Assembly (NCBI GenBank): GCA_913775005.1
Contig: CAJYKY010000519.1
Location: 1-10,042 of the forward strand
DNA: 10,042 nt
Reading direction: 5' to 3'
Source: an uncultured Achromobacter sp.
Lineage (GTDB): Bacteria; Pseudomonadota; Gammaproteobacteria; Burkholderiales; Burkholderiaceae_B
The position numbers and the translations under genes are program-made. This document shows, in pieces, positions 1 to 6,797 of this stretch. The notes below the pieces were generated by a model. It made no database searches. It was given only the letters and a program-made list of their open reading frames with translations, and had not been told where the DNA came from. Positions within the stretch are counted from its first letter, which is position 1, and each line of letters starts with the position of its first letter.

Positions 1-856
1 CGCGTTGATCCTGCGGCCCGTGGGCTTCAAGTACCGCAGCAAGATGGAAGGCACGCGTTGGCGCAACAGCTGGGACGGCGTGCTGTGCTTTTCGGGCGTG
101 GTGGCTGCGCTGGTGTTCGGTGTGGCCATGGGCAACATCGTGCTGGGCGTGCCGTTCCGCTTTGATGCGGTGACGCTGCGGCCAATCTACGACGGTCACT
201 TCTATCAGCTGTTTGCGCCGTTCGCGCTGCTGGCCGGCGTGTTGAGCGTGTTGATGCTGGTCATGCACGGTGCCGTGCTGCTTGCCTGGCGCACCGAAGA
301 TCCGATCTCGTCGCGCGCCCGTAACTGGGGCCGCCTGGCGGGCTTGCTGACCGCCGCGCTGTTTGTCGCGGGCGGCTTCTGGGTGGCGGGCGGCATCAAT
401 GGCCACACCATCACCAGCGCCATCGACATGTCCGGCCCGTCCGACCCGATGCTCAAGACGGTCAGCGTGCAGACCGGCGCGTGGATGGCCAACTACGCCA
501 AATGGCCGTTGATGTGGATCGCGCCCGCGCTGGGCGTGGCCGGTGCTTTGTTGGCGGTGCTGCTGCTGACGGTGCGCGCCAATGTGCTTGCGTTCCTGGC
601 GTCGTCGGTGTGCATTGCCGGCGTGATCCTGACGGTGGGCTTTTCGCTGTTCCCATTCATCATGCCTTCCTCGACCGTGCCTCAGGCGGGCCTGACTATC
701 TGGGATGGATCGTCCAGCCACCTCACGCTGTGGATCATGGTGATTGCCGTGGCCATCTTCCTGCCTATCGTCACGCTCTACACCGCCTGGGTGTATCGCG
801 TCATGCGCGGCAAGGTCACGCATGAATCCGTGGGCGACACGCCCAACTCATACTAA
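1..856 (+). CDS. cydB: Cytochrome bd ubiquinol oxidase subunit II (CydB), 5'-truncated by the window edge
   Basis: Subunit II of the cytochrome bd quinol oxidase, an inner-membrane terminal oxidase that reduces O2 to water with electrons from quinol and has high oxygen affinity. The frame is already open at base 2 and ends at TAA 854-856, giving 284 visible residues. Compared from memory with E. coli CydB (about 380 residues), roughly the first quarter is missing, so the true start lies upstream. The visible part opens with the conserved RPVGFKYRSK segment and TRWRN. It contains several hydrophobic membrane segments, the FPFIMPSST motif, a TIWDGSSSHLTLW block, and a final helix followed by a short polar tail. 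cydA presumably lies just upstream. cydX follows after 14 bases, so the two are co-transcribed. The identification rests on strong family similarity along the whole fragment. I cannot tell from it whether the oxidase is bd-I or the cyanide-insensitive type, although CydX and CydDC nearby favour a classical bd oxidase. Confidence 0.96.
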   Translation, partial: ALILRPVGFKYRSKMEGTRWRNSWDGVLCFSGVVAALVFGVAMGNIVLGVPFRFDAVTLRPIYDGHFYQLFAPFALLAGVLSVLMLVMHGAVLLAWRTEDPISSRARNWGRLAGLLTAALFVAGGFWVAGGINGHTITSAIDMSGPSDPMLKTVSVQTGAWMANYAKWPLMWIAPALGVAGALLAVLLLTVRANVLAFLASSVCIAGVILTVGFSLFPFIMPSSTVPQAGLTIWDGSSSHLTLWIMVIAVAIFLPIVTLYTAWVYRVMRGKVTHESVGDTPNSY

Positions 857-862
857 AAGGAG
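857..862 (+). promoter_or_regulatory. Shine-Dalgarno site of cydX
   Basis: AAGGAG directly follows the cydB stop codon and lies 8 bases before ATG 871. This is a near-consensus ribosome binding site. It is the main support for the 41-codon cydX frame being translated. Confidence 0.85.
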
Positions 863-870
863 CCTCCACC

Positions 871-996
871 ATGTGGTATTTCTCGTGGATACTCGGTCTG
901 GGCCTGGCGTGCGCATTCGCCATTCTCAACGCAATGTGGTTCGAGCTGCGCGAGGGTCAGTCGCATGACCCGCGCGCCAGCCGCGACGACGAGTGA
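871..996 (+). CDS. cydX: Cytochrome bd oxidase small subunit CydX (CydX/YbgT family)
   Basis: A 41-residue single-span membrane protein that, in characterised bd oxidases, binds next to CydA and stabilises the haem centres and activity. The sequence begins MWYFSWILGLGLACAFAILN, the family hallmark (E. coli CydX begins MWYFAWILG), with one hydrophobic helix at about residues 3-24. A charged tail follows (ELREG, then a run rich in D, R and S ending DDE). The start ATG 871 is preceded by AAGGAG at 857-862. The stop TGA 994-996 overlaps the GTG start of cydD (993-995). The length is close to that of the E. coli protein (37 residues). The position between cydB and cydDC and the excellent ribosome binding site leave little doubt, although the gene is short enough to be missed by automatic annotation. 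The acidic, polar C-terminal tail has no function I can name. Confidence 0.93.
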   Translation: MWYFSWILGLGLACAFAILNAMWFELREGQSHDPRASRDDE

Positions 997-2744
997 GTAG
1001 CGGCGCCAGCAGCCTCGAGCACGACCCTTCGGCCAGTTTGCAGAAACCGCCGCGCGAGCAGTCGCGGTGGTTGATGGCGCTTGCCAAGGCGGCCAGGCTT
1101 CCGTTGATGTTGGCAGGCGCCGCACCGCTCGCAAGCGGCGCCTTGCTGGTCGTGCAAGCCTGGCTGCTGTCGCGCGTGCTGGACGCTGCCATCGTGCGCG
1201 ACGTGCCGCGCCAGGAATTGCTACCTGGCATTCTGGGCATCGCTGCGTTGATGCTGGTTCGCGCCTGCATCACGTGGGCCGGTGAACGCGCTGGCGCCGA
1301 CGCCGCTGAACGCATCAAACGCCATGTGCGCCAATCGCTGTTTGCGCGCATGGTGGCCAAGGGGCCGCACTGGAGCCGGGGCAAGGCGTCGGGCGAATTA
1401 GCCAGCGCGGTGGTTGATCAGGTCGAAGCGCTGGATGGCTTTTTTGCCAAGTACCTGCCTGCGATGGCGGCGGCGGCGCTGCTGCCGGTGGCGTTCGCAG
1501 TGATTTTGCTGCCCGTAGATATCATTGCCGGCCTGGTGTTGCTGATCACCGCGCCTTTGATTCCGTTGTTCATGGCTTTGGTGGGGTGGGGCGCGCAAGG
1601 CGCCAGCCGCCGCCACCTGCGCGCCTTTGCGCGCTTGTCCGGCTTTTTTGCAGACCGCTTGCGCGGTCTGTCGACGCTGAAACTGTATGGCCGTGCGCAA
1701 GCCGAGGCGGCGTCCGTCGTGGCCGCCAGTGACGCGCTGCGCCAACGCACGATGTCTGTGCTGCGCATCGCGTTCCTGTCATCGGCTGTGCTGGAGTTTT
1801 TTGCCGCGCTGGGCGTGGCGGGCGTGGCCGTCTACATCGGTCTTACGTACCTGGGTTTTCTGGATGTGCGCTGGTCACCGTTGACGCTGCAAGCGGGGCT
1901 GTTCTGCCTGCTGATGGCGCCGGAAGTCTACGCGCCGCTCCGCCAGTTCGCCGCCCACTATCACGACCGCGCCACGGCGATGGCCGCCGTCACGCAGCTG
2001 GCCGTGTTGTTCGATGGCTTGCCGCCAGAGGAAGACGCGCGCGACGCTGCGCCGAACCGTAAGCCGGGGGCAGGCGTTGTTGGCGCGAGCGCGCTGACGC
2101 TCACCGACCTGACCGTGACTGCGCCGGGCCGTGCCCAACCCGTGTTGTCCGACGCCGTGCTCACGCTTGCGCCAGGCGAACATGCCGCGTTGATGGGCCC
2201 GAGCGGCATCGGCAAGTCCACGCTTATCGAAGCCATCGCACGCTTGCGCCCCAGCCACGGGCAGATCCAGCTGGATGGCATCGCGCTGGCTGAGTGGGAT
2301 GAAGCCGCGCTGCGCGCTCGCGTTGCGCTCATCGGCCAGAAGCCGCAACTGCTGGCAGGCTCCATTGCCGACAACATCCGCCTGGGTTGCCCCCACGCGT
2401 CCGACGCGGATGTGCAGCGGGCCGCCAAGCGCGCCTGCGTGCTGGAGTTTGCGGACGCGCTGCCGCAAGGCCTGGACACGCCGCTGGGCAGCCGGGGCCA
2501 TGGCCTGTCTGGCGGACAGGCGCAGCGTGTGGCCTTGGCGCGTTTGTTCCTGCGCGACCCCGGCTTGATCCTGCTGGACGAGCCGACCGCGCATCTGGAC
2601 GACGCCACGCAGGCGCGTGTGCTGGACGAAATCTTTGCCTTCGCCCAAGGCCGGACCTTGCTGATGGCGACCCATTCGCCGGCGGTCGCCGCCCGCTTTG
2701 GCCGCGTGCTGCATGTGGCGAACGGAAAAGTGGAAGACGCATGA
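993..2744 (+). CDS. cydD: Thiol (glutathione/cysteine) ABC exporter subunit CydD
   Basis: One half of the heterodimeric CydDC ABC exporter of the inner membrane, which moves reduced thiols to the periplasm and is required for assembly of cytochrome bd. It has 583 residues. The N-terminal ABC transmembrane domain (about residues 25-340) carries the CydD-typical segments APLIPLFMALVGWG, ARLSGFFADRLRG and LSSAVLEFF. The nucleotide-binding domain shows Walker A GPSGIGKST (402-410), Q-loop IGQKPQ, signature LSGGQ (505-509), Walker B LILLD with catalytic E530, and H-loop H561. The GTG start at 993 sits inside the cydX stop (GTGA). No clear ribosome binding site precedes it, so translation is probably coupled to cydX. 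The next in-frame ATG, at 1074 (residue 28), would still keep the first helix, so the exact N-terminus is less certain than the gene. The stop overlaps cydC by 4 bases. Confidence 0.96.
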   Translation: MSSGASSLEHDPSASLQKPPREQSRWLMALAKAARLPLMLAGAAPLASGALLVVQAWLLSRVLDAAIVRDVPRQELLPGILGIAALMLVRACITWAGERAGADAAERIKRHVRQSLFARMVAKGPHWSRGKASGELASAVVDQVEALDGFFAKYLPAMAAAALLPVAFAVILLPVDIIAGLVLLITAPLIPLFMALVGWGAQGASRRHLRAFARLSGFFADRLRGLSTLKLYGRAQAEAASVVAASDALRQRTMSVLRIAFLSSAVLEFFAALGVAGVAVYIGLTYLGFLDVRWSPLTLQAGLFCLLMAPEVYAPLRQFAAHYHDRATAMAAVTQLAVLFDGLPPEEDARDAAPNRKPGAGVVGASALTLTDLTVTAPGRAQPVLSDAVLTLAPGEHAALMGPSGIGKSTLIEAIARLRPSHGQIQLDGIALAEWDEAALRARVALIGQKPQLLAGSIADNIRLGCPHASDADVQRAAKRACVLEFADALPQGLDTPLGSRGHGLSGGQAQRVALARLFLRDPGLILLDEPTAHLDDATQARVLDEIFAFAQGRTLLMATHSPAVAARFGRVLHVANGKVEDA

Positions 2745-4438
2745 AGAATCTGTTGCTGTTGCTACCCCTGTACGCGCGTCGCAAAGGCGGGCTTTTGCTC
2801 GCATTATTCTGTGCGCTGGCCACTGTTGCGGCGGGCGTGGGTTTGCTTGGTGTGTCCGGCTGGTTCCTGACCGGCGCGGCGTTGGCGGGCGCCGGAGGGA
2901 TGTTCAATCTGTTCGCGCCGTCGGCCTTGGTGCGGGGCCTGTCTTTCCTGCGCATTGTGTCGCGCTATGCCGACCGCGTGGTCGGCCATGCCGCCACGCT
3001 GCGTCTGCTGGCGGATCTGCGCGCCACGGTGTTTGCGGCTTTGATCCGGCTGACACCGCGCCAATTGTCGCGCTATCGCAGCGGTGATCTGGTGGCGCGC
3101 ATGACGGGCGATGTCGACGCGTTGGACACGGTTTTTCTGTTTGTATTGGCGCCGCTGGCCACCGCTATCCTGGGCGGCGCGGTGCTGACGGCGGTGCTGG
3201 GCCTGTGGGTGCCGGCAGCGGCCTTGGCCTTGGCGCTGGCGCTGTTTACCGCCTGCGTGCTGGTGCCGTGGTGGTTGCTGCGCGCCGCGCGCAAGCCGGG
3301 CGCGGCCGCGCAGGAAAGCGCCGCTGGGCTGCGCGCAGCCACGCTGGACGCCGTGGATGGCCATGCCGACATGGTGGCGCTGCATGCGCAGGCGCAGACA
3401 GCCGAGCATTTCGAGCGCCTGTGCGATGCCAGTGCGCAGGCGCGGCGCAGCCAGGCGCGCGTAGCTGCGCGAGGGCAATGGTGCTTGCAGGTGGCGGCCG
3501 GTGCGTCGGTGCTGGCGCTACTGTGGTTCGGGCTGGGCACACATGAAGCGGGGGGCATCGAAGGGCCGATGCTCGTGGGCTTGCTGCTGGCCGTGATCGG
3601 CATTTTTGAAGTGGCGGGCCCCATCATGCGCGGCGCGTCCCGCATGGGGTCGGCCATGTCGGCCGCTGCACGCATCCGCGACGTCACGCAAAGCCAGCCT
3701 GATATGCAAGACGCGGCCATGCCGCGTGCGCTGCCGATGGCCGGTGCGCTGGAACTGTCCGGCGTGCGCTTTTGCTATCCCTCGCGGGCAAGCCAAGAGG
3801 CACCGCAGGTACTGGATGGCATCGATCTGCGCGTCGAACACGGCGAACGTATCGCCATCGTGGGCGCCAGCGGGGCGGGCAAGTCGACGCTGCTGCATCT
3901 GATCCTGCGGCTGGAAGACCCGCAAGCCGGTCACGTGCGCTTTACAGGTTGCGACGCGCGCGATGTGGCGCAGGCAGACTGGCATCGGCGTATTGCGCTG
4001 TTGTCGCAAGATGCCCCTGTTTTTCTGGGCACGCTGCGCACCAATCTGTTGATCGGCGATCCCGACGCCGACGATGCAACATTGTGGCGCGCGCTGGACG
4101 CCGCGCGGCTGGGTGATTTTGTGCGCGGCCTGCCCGATGGGCTGGATACCTGGGCGGGCGAAACCGGTTCGCAGTTGTCGGTGGGACAGGCGCGCCGGCT
4201 GTGCCTCGCGCGCGCCTTGTTGTCGCCCGCAGCAGTCATCGTGCTGGACGAACCCACCGCCGGTCTGGACGCTGCTGCGCAGGCGGATTTCTTCAATGAT
4301 CTTGAAAACGCGGTGCAAGGTCGCACCGTTGTGCTGGCCACGCATGCGGACTTGCCGCCCGGCACGGTAGGCCGAAAGTTGCAATTGCGTGACGGGCAAT
4401 TGCATGACCTGTCACAACTGGCGGCAATCCTGGCTTAA
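2741..4438 (+). CDS. cydC: Thiol (glutathione/cysteine) ABC exporter subunit CydC
   Basis: Partner of CydD in the thiol-exporting ABC heterodimer for bd oxidase assembly; 565 residues. The reading frame is open further upstream, but ATG 2741 is the start: it overlaps the cydD stop (ATGA), GGAAG lies 4 bases before it, and its product (MKNLLLLLPLYARRKGG) matches the usual CydC N-terminus. The transmembrane domain (about 1-320) contains GVSGWFLTGAALAG, RYADRVVGHAATLR and the RYRSGDLVARMTGDVDALD coupling region. H83 in the second block aligns with the E. coli CydC histidine reported to ligate haem (recalled, H85). The nucleotide-binding domain has Walker A GASGAGKST (375-383), Q-loop LLSQDAPVF, signature LSVGQ (479-483), Walker B VIVLD with E504, and H-loop H535. 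Both NBDs therefore look catalytically complete, but this one has Val at the third signature position. No terminator is evident after the stop. Confidence 0.96.
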   Translation: MKNLLLLLPLYARRKGGLLLALFCALATVAAGVGLLGVSGWFLTGAALAGAGGMFNLFAPSALVRGLSFLRIVSRYADRVVGHAATLRLLADLRATVFAALIRLTPRQLSRYRSGDLVARMTGDVDALDTVFLFVLAPLATAILGGAVLTAVLGLWVPAAALALALALFTACVLVPWWLLRAARKPGAAAQESAAGLRAATLDAVDGHADMVALHAQAQTAEHFERLCDASAQARRSQARVAARGQWCLQVAAGASVLALLWFGLGTHEAGGIEGPMLVGLLLAVIGIFEVAGPIMRGASRMGSAMSAAARIRDVTQSQPDMQDAAMPRALPMAGALELSGVRFCYPSRASQEAPQVLDGIDLRVEHGERIAIVGASGAGKSTLLHLILRLEDPQAGHVRFTGCDARDVAQADWHRRIALLSQDAPVFLGTLRTNLLIGDPDADDATLWRALDAARLGDFVRGLPDGLDTWAGETGSQLSVGQARRLCLARALLSPAAVIVLDEPTAGLDAAAQADFFNDLENAVQGRTVVLATHADLPPGTVGRKLQLRDGQLHDLSQLAAILA

Positions 4439-4453
4439 GCGCGGTGGCGAGGG

Positions 4454-4459
4454 TATAGT
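4454..4459 (+). promoter_or_regulatory. Possible -10 element for apt
   Basis: TATAGT matches the sigma70 -10 consensus at 5 of 6 positions and lies 32 bases before the apt start, in the short cydC-apt gap. The hexamer at the matching -35 distance (TGGCTT, 4431-4436, 17-base spacer) is poor, and it overlaps the end of cydC. The call is tentative: apt may instead be read through from the cyd operon. Confidence 0.35.
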
Positions 4460-4491
4460 TCGCCTTGCTTCAATTCTTCAGGGCCGCTTCC

Positions 4492-5088
4492 ATGCCGACC
4501 GACAACGCCGAGACCATCCGGCGCACTATTCGCAGCGTTCCGGACTGGCCCCAACCCGGCGTCACCTTCCGCGACATCACGCCCGTGTTGCAGGATCCGC
4601 GCACCTTCCGCGTACTGATCGACCTCTTCGTCTACCGCTACATGCGTCAGCGCCTGGACTTGGTGGCAGGCGTGGATGCGCGCGGCTTCATCGTGGGCAG
4701 CGTGCTGGCCTATGAACTGAACCTGGGTTTTGTGCCGGTGCGCAAAAAGGGCAAGCTGCCGTATCGCACCGTGGCTGAAGAATATTCGCTGGAATACGGC
4801 AACGCAGCCGTCGAAATGCACACGGATTCCGTGCGCACCGGTCAGCGCGTACTGCTGGTTGACGACCTGATCGCCACGGGCGGCACCATGCTGGCGGCGA
4901 TCAAGCTGTTGCAGCGCCTGGGCGCCAACGTGGTCGAGGCCGCGGCCATTATTGACTTGCCCGATCTGGGCGGGTCGGCCAAGGTGGCCGAGACGGGCAC
5001 GCCGTTGTACACGGTCTGTCAGTACGGGACGGATGCCGGTGTCGACCCCGCCGTCGATCCCGCAGCCAGTCCCATCCTCCGCGCGTAA
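4492..5088 (+). CDS. apt: Adenine phosphoribosyltransferase
   Basis: Cytoplasmic purine-salvage enzyme converting adenine and PRPP to AMP and pyrophosphate. It has 198 residues from ATG 4492. A TTG at 4465 in the same frame would add nine residues, but ATG is chosen because AGGG (4480-4483) lies 8 bases upstream and the product then starts like other Apt proteins. Type I phosphoribosyltransferase features are clear: the N-terminal SVPDWPQPGVTFRDITPVL block that begins nearly all Apt proteins, VDARGFIVGS, FVPVRKKGKLP (flexible loop), SLEYG, and the PRPP-binding motif VLLVDDLIATGGT at residues 120-132 with the acidic pair D124-D125. The final 20 or so residues, rich in Asp, Ala and Pro, extend slightly beyond the E. 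coli enzyme (about 183 residues) and look like a non-conserved tail. It lies 53 bases after cydC on the same strand, with no functional link known to me, and its stop faces the LysR gene end 10 bases away. Confidence 0.96.
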   Translation: MPTDNAETIRRTIRSVPDWPQPGVTFRDITPVLQDPRTFRVLIDLFVYRYMRQRLDLVAGVDARGFIVGSVLAYELNLGFVPVRKKGKLPYRTVAEEYSLEYGNAAVEMHTDSVRTGQRVLLVDDLIATGGTMLAAIKLLQRLGANVVEAAAIIDLPDLGGSAKVAETGTPLYTVCQYGTDAGVDPAVDPAASPILRA

Positions 5089-5098
5089 CGTTGCTGTC

Positions 5099-5989
5099 TT
5101 AGGCGTCCGACAACCTGGGCTGGATGAAATCCAGGAAGGCCTTGGTTTTTGCGGGCAGCATGCGCGACGGCAGCAGCGCAAACAGGGGCAGGGGCGTCAG
5201 GCTCCATTCGGGCAACACACGCACCAGTCCGGCTTGCTTGATGGCGCGTTCCATCGCATCAAAGACCAGCAGCGGCGTGATGCCCAGGCCCTGGCCGGCC
5301 AGACGCCCCAGCATCCCCACATTGTTCGCCGACAAGCGGCCAGACACCTGCACGCGCTCTACCTTGTCGCCCGAATGCAGCATCCAGAAGGATGACTCCT
5401 CACGCATCGTGGGGCGCAGGCATTCGTGATGGGTCAGGTCGGCCGGTACGCGCGGTTCACCATGGCGCGCCAGGTAGTCGGGAGATGCGTAGAGCTGATG
5501 CGCCATCAACACGATCTTGCGCGAGATCAGGCTTGAGTCCGGCTGCTGGCCGAAGCGCAGGATCAGATCGAACGGATTGCTGATGGGGTCGATCGGCCGC
5601 ATGCTCAGATCGAAATCGCATTCGATGTCAGGATGCTGCTCGCGGAATTCGCTGATGACGGCGGGCAGGAACAGTTGCGCAAGACTGGTGGGCATCGAGA
5701 TGCGCAGACGGCCTTTCGGTTGCACGGCCATGTCCAGCAATTGGTCATGCGCGATGCGCGCCTCTTCCACAATGTGCCGGCAACGTTCGAAATAAATGGC
5801 GCCGGCTTCGGTCAGGTCGATCTTGCGTGTGCTGCGATTCAACAGCCGCATGCCAACGCTGCGTTCCAATTCACTGACGCGGCGCGAGAGCGTGGATGTG
5901 GGAATATTCAAGGCTTCCGCAGCGTGGCTGAAGTTCTTGCGCTTGGCGACCTCGACAAAGAGCGCGATGTCGTTAAGCTGGATATCCAT
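5099..5989 (-). CDS. LysR-family transcriptional regulator (CrgA/DmlR-like)
   Basis: DNA-binding transcription factor of 296 residues. The N-terminal winged helix-turn-helix (residues 1-60, with the HTH proper about F20-L41, including NFSHAAEALNIP and STLSRRVSELE) is typical of LysR proteins. A linker helix to about residue 88 and a C-terminal periplasmic-binding-like effector domain beginning near GRLRISMP follow. The overall pattern resembles the CrgA/DmlR subgroup, but the ligand and targets cannot be read from sequence. ATG at 5989 is preferred because GAGGG (5994-5998) lies 4 bases before it. An in-frame TTG at 6007 would add six residues but has no well-spaced ribosome binding site. The gene is divergent from the DUF4148 gene and converges on apt with 10 bases between stops. 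The inverted repeats just upstream (6013-6066) are candidate autoregulatory sites, and by LysR habit the divergent gene is one possible target. This is inference only. Confidence 0.93.
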   Translation of the reverse strand: MDIQLNDIALFVEVAKRKNFSHAAEALNIPTSTLSRRVSELERSVGMRLLNRSTRKIDLTEAGAIYFERCRHIVEEARIAHDQLLDMAVQPKGRLRISMPTSLAQLFLPAVISEFREQHPDIECDFDLSMRPIDPISNPFDLILRFGQQPDSSLISRKIVLMAHQLYASPDYLARHGEPRVPADLTHHECLRPTMREESSFWMLHSGDKVERVQVSGRLSANNVGMLGRLAGQGLGITPLLVFDAMERAIKQAGLVRVLPEWSLTPLPLFALLPSRMLPAKTKAFLDFIQPRLSDA

Positions 5990-6374
5990 GGGGCCCTCGA
6001 TGCTCAAAATTCCATTTCTGGCAGGTTTGTATGATAAATGGATTTATTGTCCCGCCAGCAGAAATGTCTATTTCCCCATCCCGCATCCACAGCGCGGGGC
6101 GAATGGAATGTCTTCATTCCGTTACGTAGCTGGCGGCAGGCTGAACGTCTGCGGCCCATGTGATACCCGCTCTCTCCTGGGGATTGCGCAAAAATCGCGC
6201 AGATTGCCGCCGATACAACGTGCAATTGTCCCATCCGTGCAAATATGTTCACCAAAATAAGGGTTTTTACTAGGCCGGAATTTCCAGATACTTCGTCCCA
6301 GCAATCAAACGGTCACATCGCACCTGCCAACCGGGCAGAAGACGGTGTGCAAGGTTTAGGATGGAGTCATCACA
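5990..6374. other. Divergent intergenic region between the LysR gene and the DUF4148 gene
   Basis: A 385-base stretch with no credible gene. Open frames here lack ribosome binding sites and family similarity. It must contain the two divergent promoters. Near the LysR side lie an AT-rich palindrome and a larger inverted repeat around it (6013-6066), and a small hairpin at 6105-6120. On the DUF4148 side, AT-rich runs at about 6240-6290 could hold a promoter, but I see no hexamer pair close to consensus. GGAG at 6363-6366, 8 bases before ATG 6375, is the ribosome binding site of the DUF4148 gene. Confidence 0.7.
6013..6066. promoter_or_regulatory. Nested inverted repeats, candidate LysR operator
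   Basis: The inner dyad is ATAAAT-GG-ATTTAT (6034-6047), perfect over 6-base arms and AT-rich within a GC-rich genome. The outer arms are CATTTC (6013-6018) with GAAATG (6061-6066) and CTGGC (6018-6022) with GCCAG (6054-6058), all centred within about 3 bases of the inner centre. The array begins 24 bases upstream of the LysR ATG, where an autoregulating LysR protein usually binds. Its function is inferred from position and symmetry. Confidence 0.4.
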
Positions 6375-6758
6375 ATGAAAGCCCTAGCAAGCGCACTCAT
6401 GGTTACCGCAACCCTTATCGGCATGTCCGCCGCTCACGCCGATGGCAAGACGCGCGAACAAGTCCAACAAGAACTGCAAGCCGCCAAGGCCGCCGGCCAA
6501 GTCACCTTTGGTGAACTGGACTACCCGCCCGCCACGGTGCAGCAAACCAGCCTGACGCGCGACCAGGTGCAGCAAGAGCTGCAAAGCGCCAAGGCCGCTG
6601 GCCAGGTCACCACCGCCGAGCTGGACTACCCGCCCAAGGCCGCCGTGTCGCAATCCGGTGGCAAGACGCGTGAGCAAGTCCGCCAGGAATTGGCCGAAGC
6701 CAAGGCGCGCGGTGAATACACGTTTGGTGAACTGGACTACCCGCCCCAGGGCAAGTGA
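6375..6758 (+). CDS. Secreted DUF4148-family protein with three tandem repeats
   Basis: Small exported protein of 127 residues and unknown function. Residues 1-22 form a classical signal peptide (Lys2, hydrophobic core, cleavage after AHA before D23), so it should reach the periplasm. The mature part is almost entirely three copies of a 27-residue unit beginning TREQV or TRDQV and ending ELDYPP, at residues 26-52, 61-87 and 98-124, joined by short linkers rich in Gln, Ser, Thr and Ala. Each unit is predicted helical at its start (QVQQELQAAKAAGQV) and ends in the Asp-Tyr-Pro-Pro tail. The pattern matches DUF4148, a family common in Burkholderiales with no established role. Start ATG 6375 is supported by GGAG 8 bases upstream. 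The gene stands alone between a divergent LysR gene and a strong terminator, so it is probably monocistronic. No catalytic or metal-binding motif is visible and there is no cysteine. Confidence 0.9.
   Translation: MKALASALMVTATLIGMSAAHADGKTREQVQQELQAAKAAGQVTFGELDYPPATVQQTSLTRDQVQQELQSAKAAGQVTTAELDYPPKAAVSQSGGKTREQVRQELAEAKARGEYTFGELDYPPQGK
6450..6746 (+). repeat. Three 81-base coding repeats within the DUF4148 gene
   Basis: Units lie at 6450-6530, 6555-6635 and 6666-6746 (periods 105 and 111 bases). At the protein level units 1 and 2 share 23 of 27 residues, units 1 and 3 share 21, and units 2 and 3 share 18. The last 15 bases of every unit (CTGGACTACCCGCCC) are identical. The pattern indicates internal duplication. 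Unit 3 is the most diverged. Confidence 0.9.
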
Positions 6759-6797
6759 GCGGTTCACGCTGAAGTCATGGGCCAAGCCCGAGGTCAC

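Noticed and set aside
2387..2740. In-frame extension of cydC upstream into cydD
   Set aside because: The frame is open but its translation is Arg-rich and unlike CydC; the ATG at 2741 overlapping the cydD stop gives the normal N-terminus.
1875..2804. Open frame of about 309 codons antisense to cydD
   Set aside because: Low-complexity Arg/Gln/Ala/Gly-rich product with no family similarity, fully inside a certain gene; typical high-GC shadow.
3518..4405. Open frame of about 295 codons antisense to cydC
   Set aside because: Same reasons: no start signals, no domain, lies over the conserved nucleotide-binding domain of CydC.
6450..6746. Tandem repeats considered as a CRISPR-like array
   Set aside because: The repeats are coding, in frame, 81 bases long and diverged, within a signal-peptide protein.
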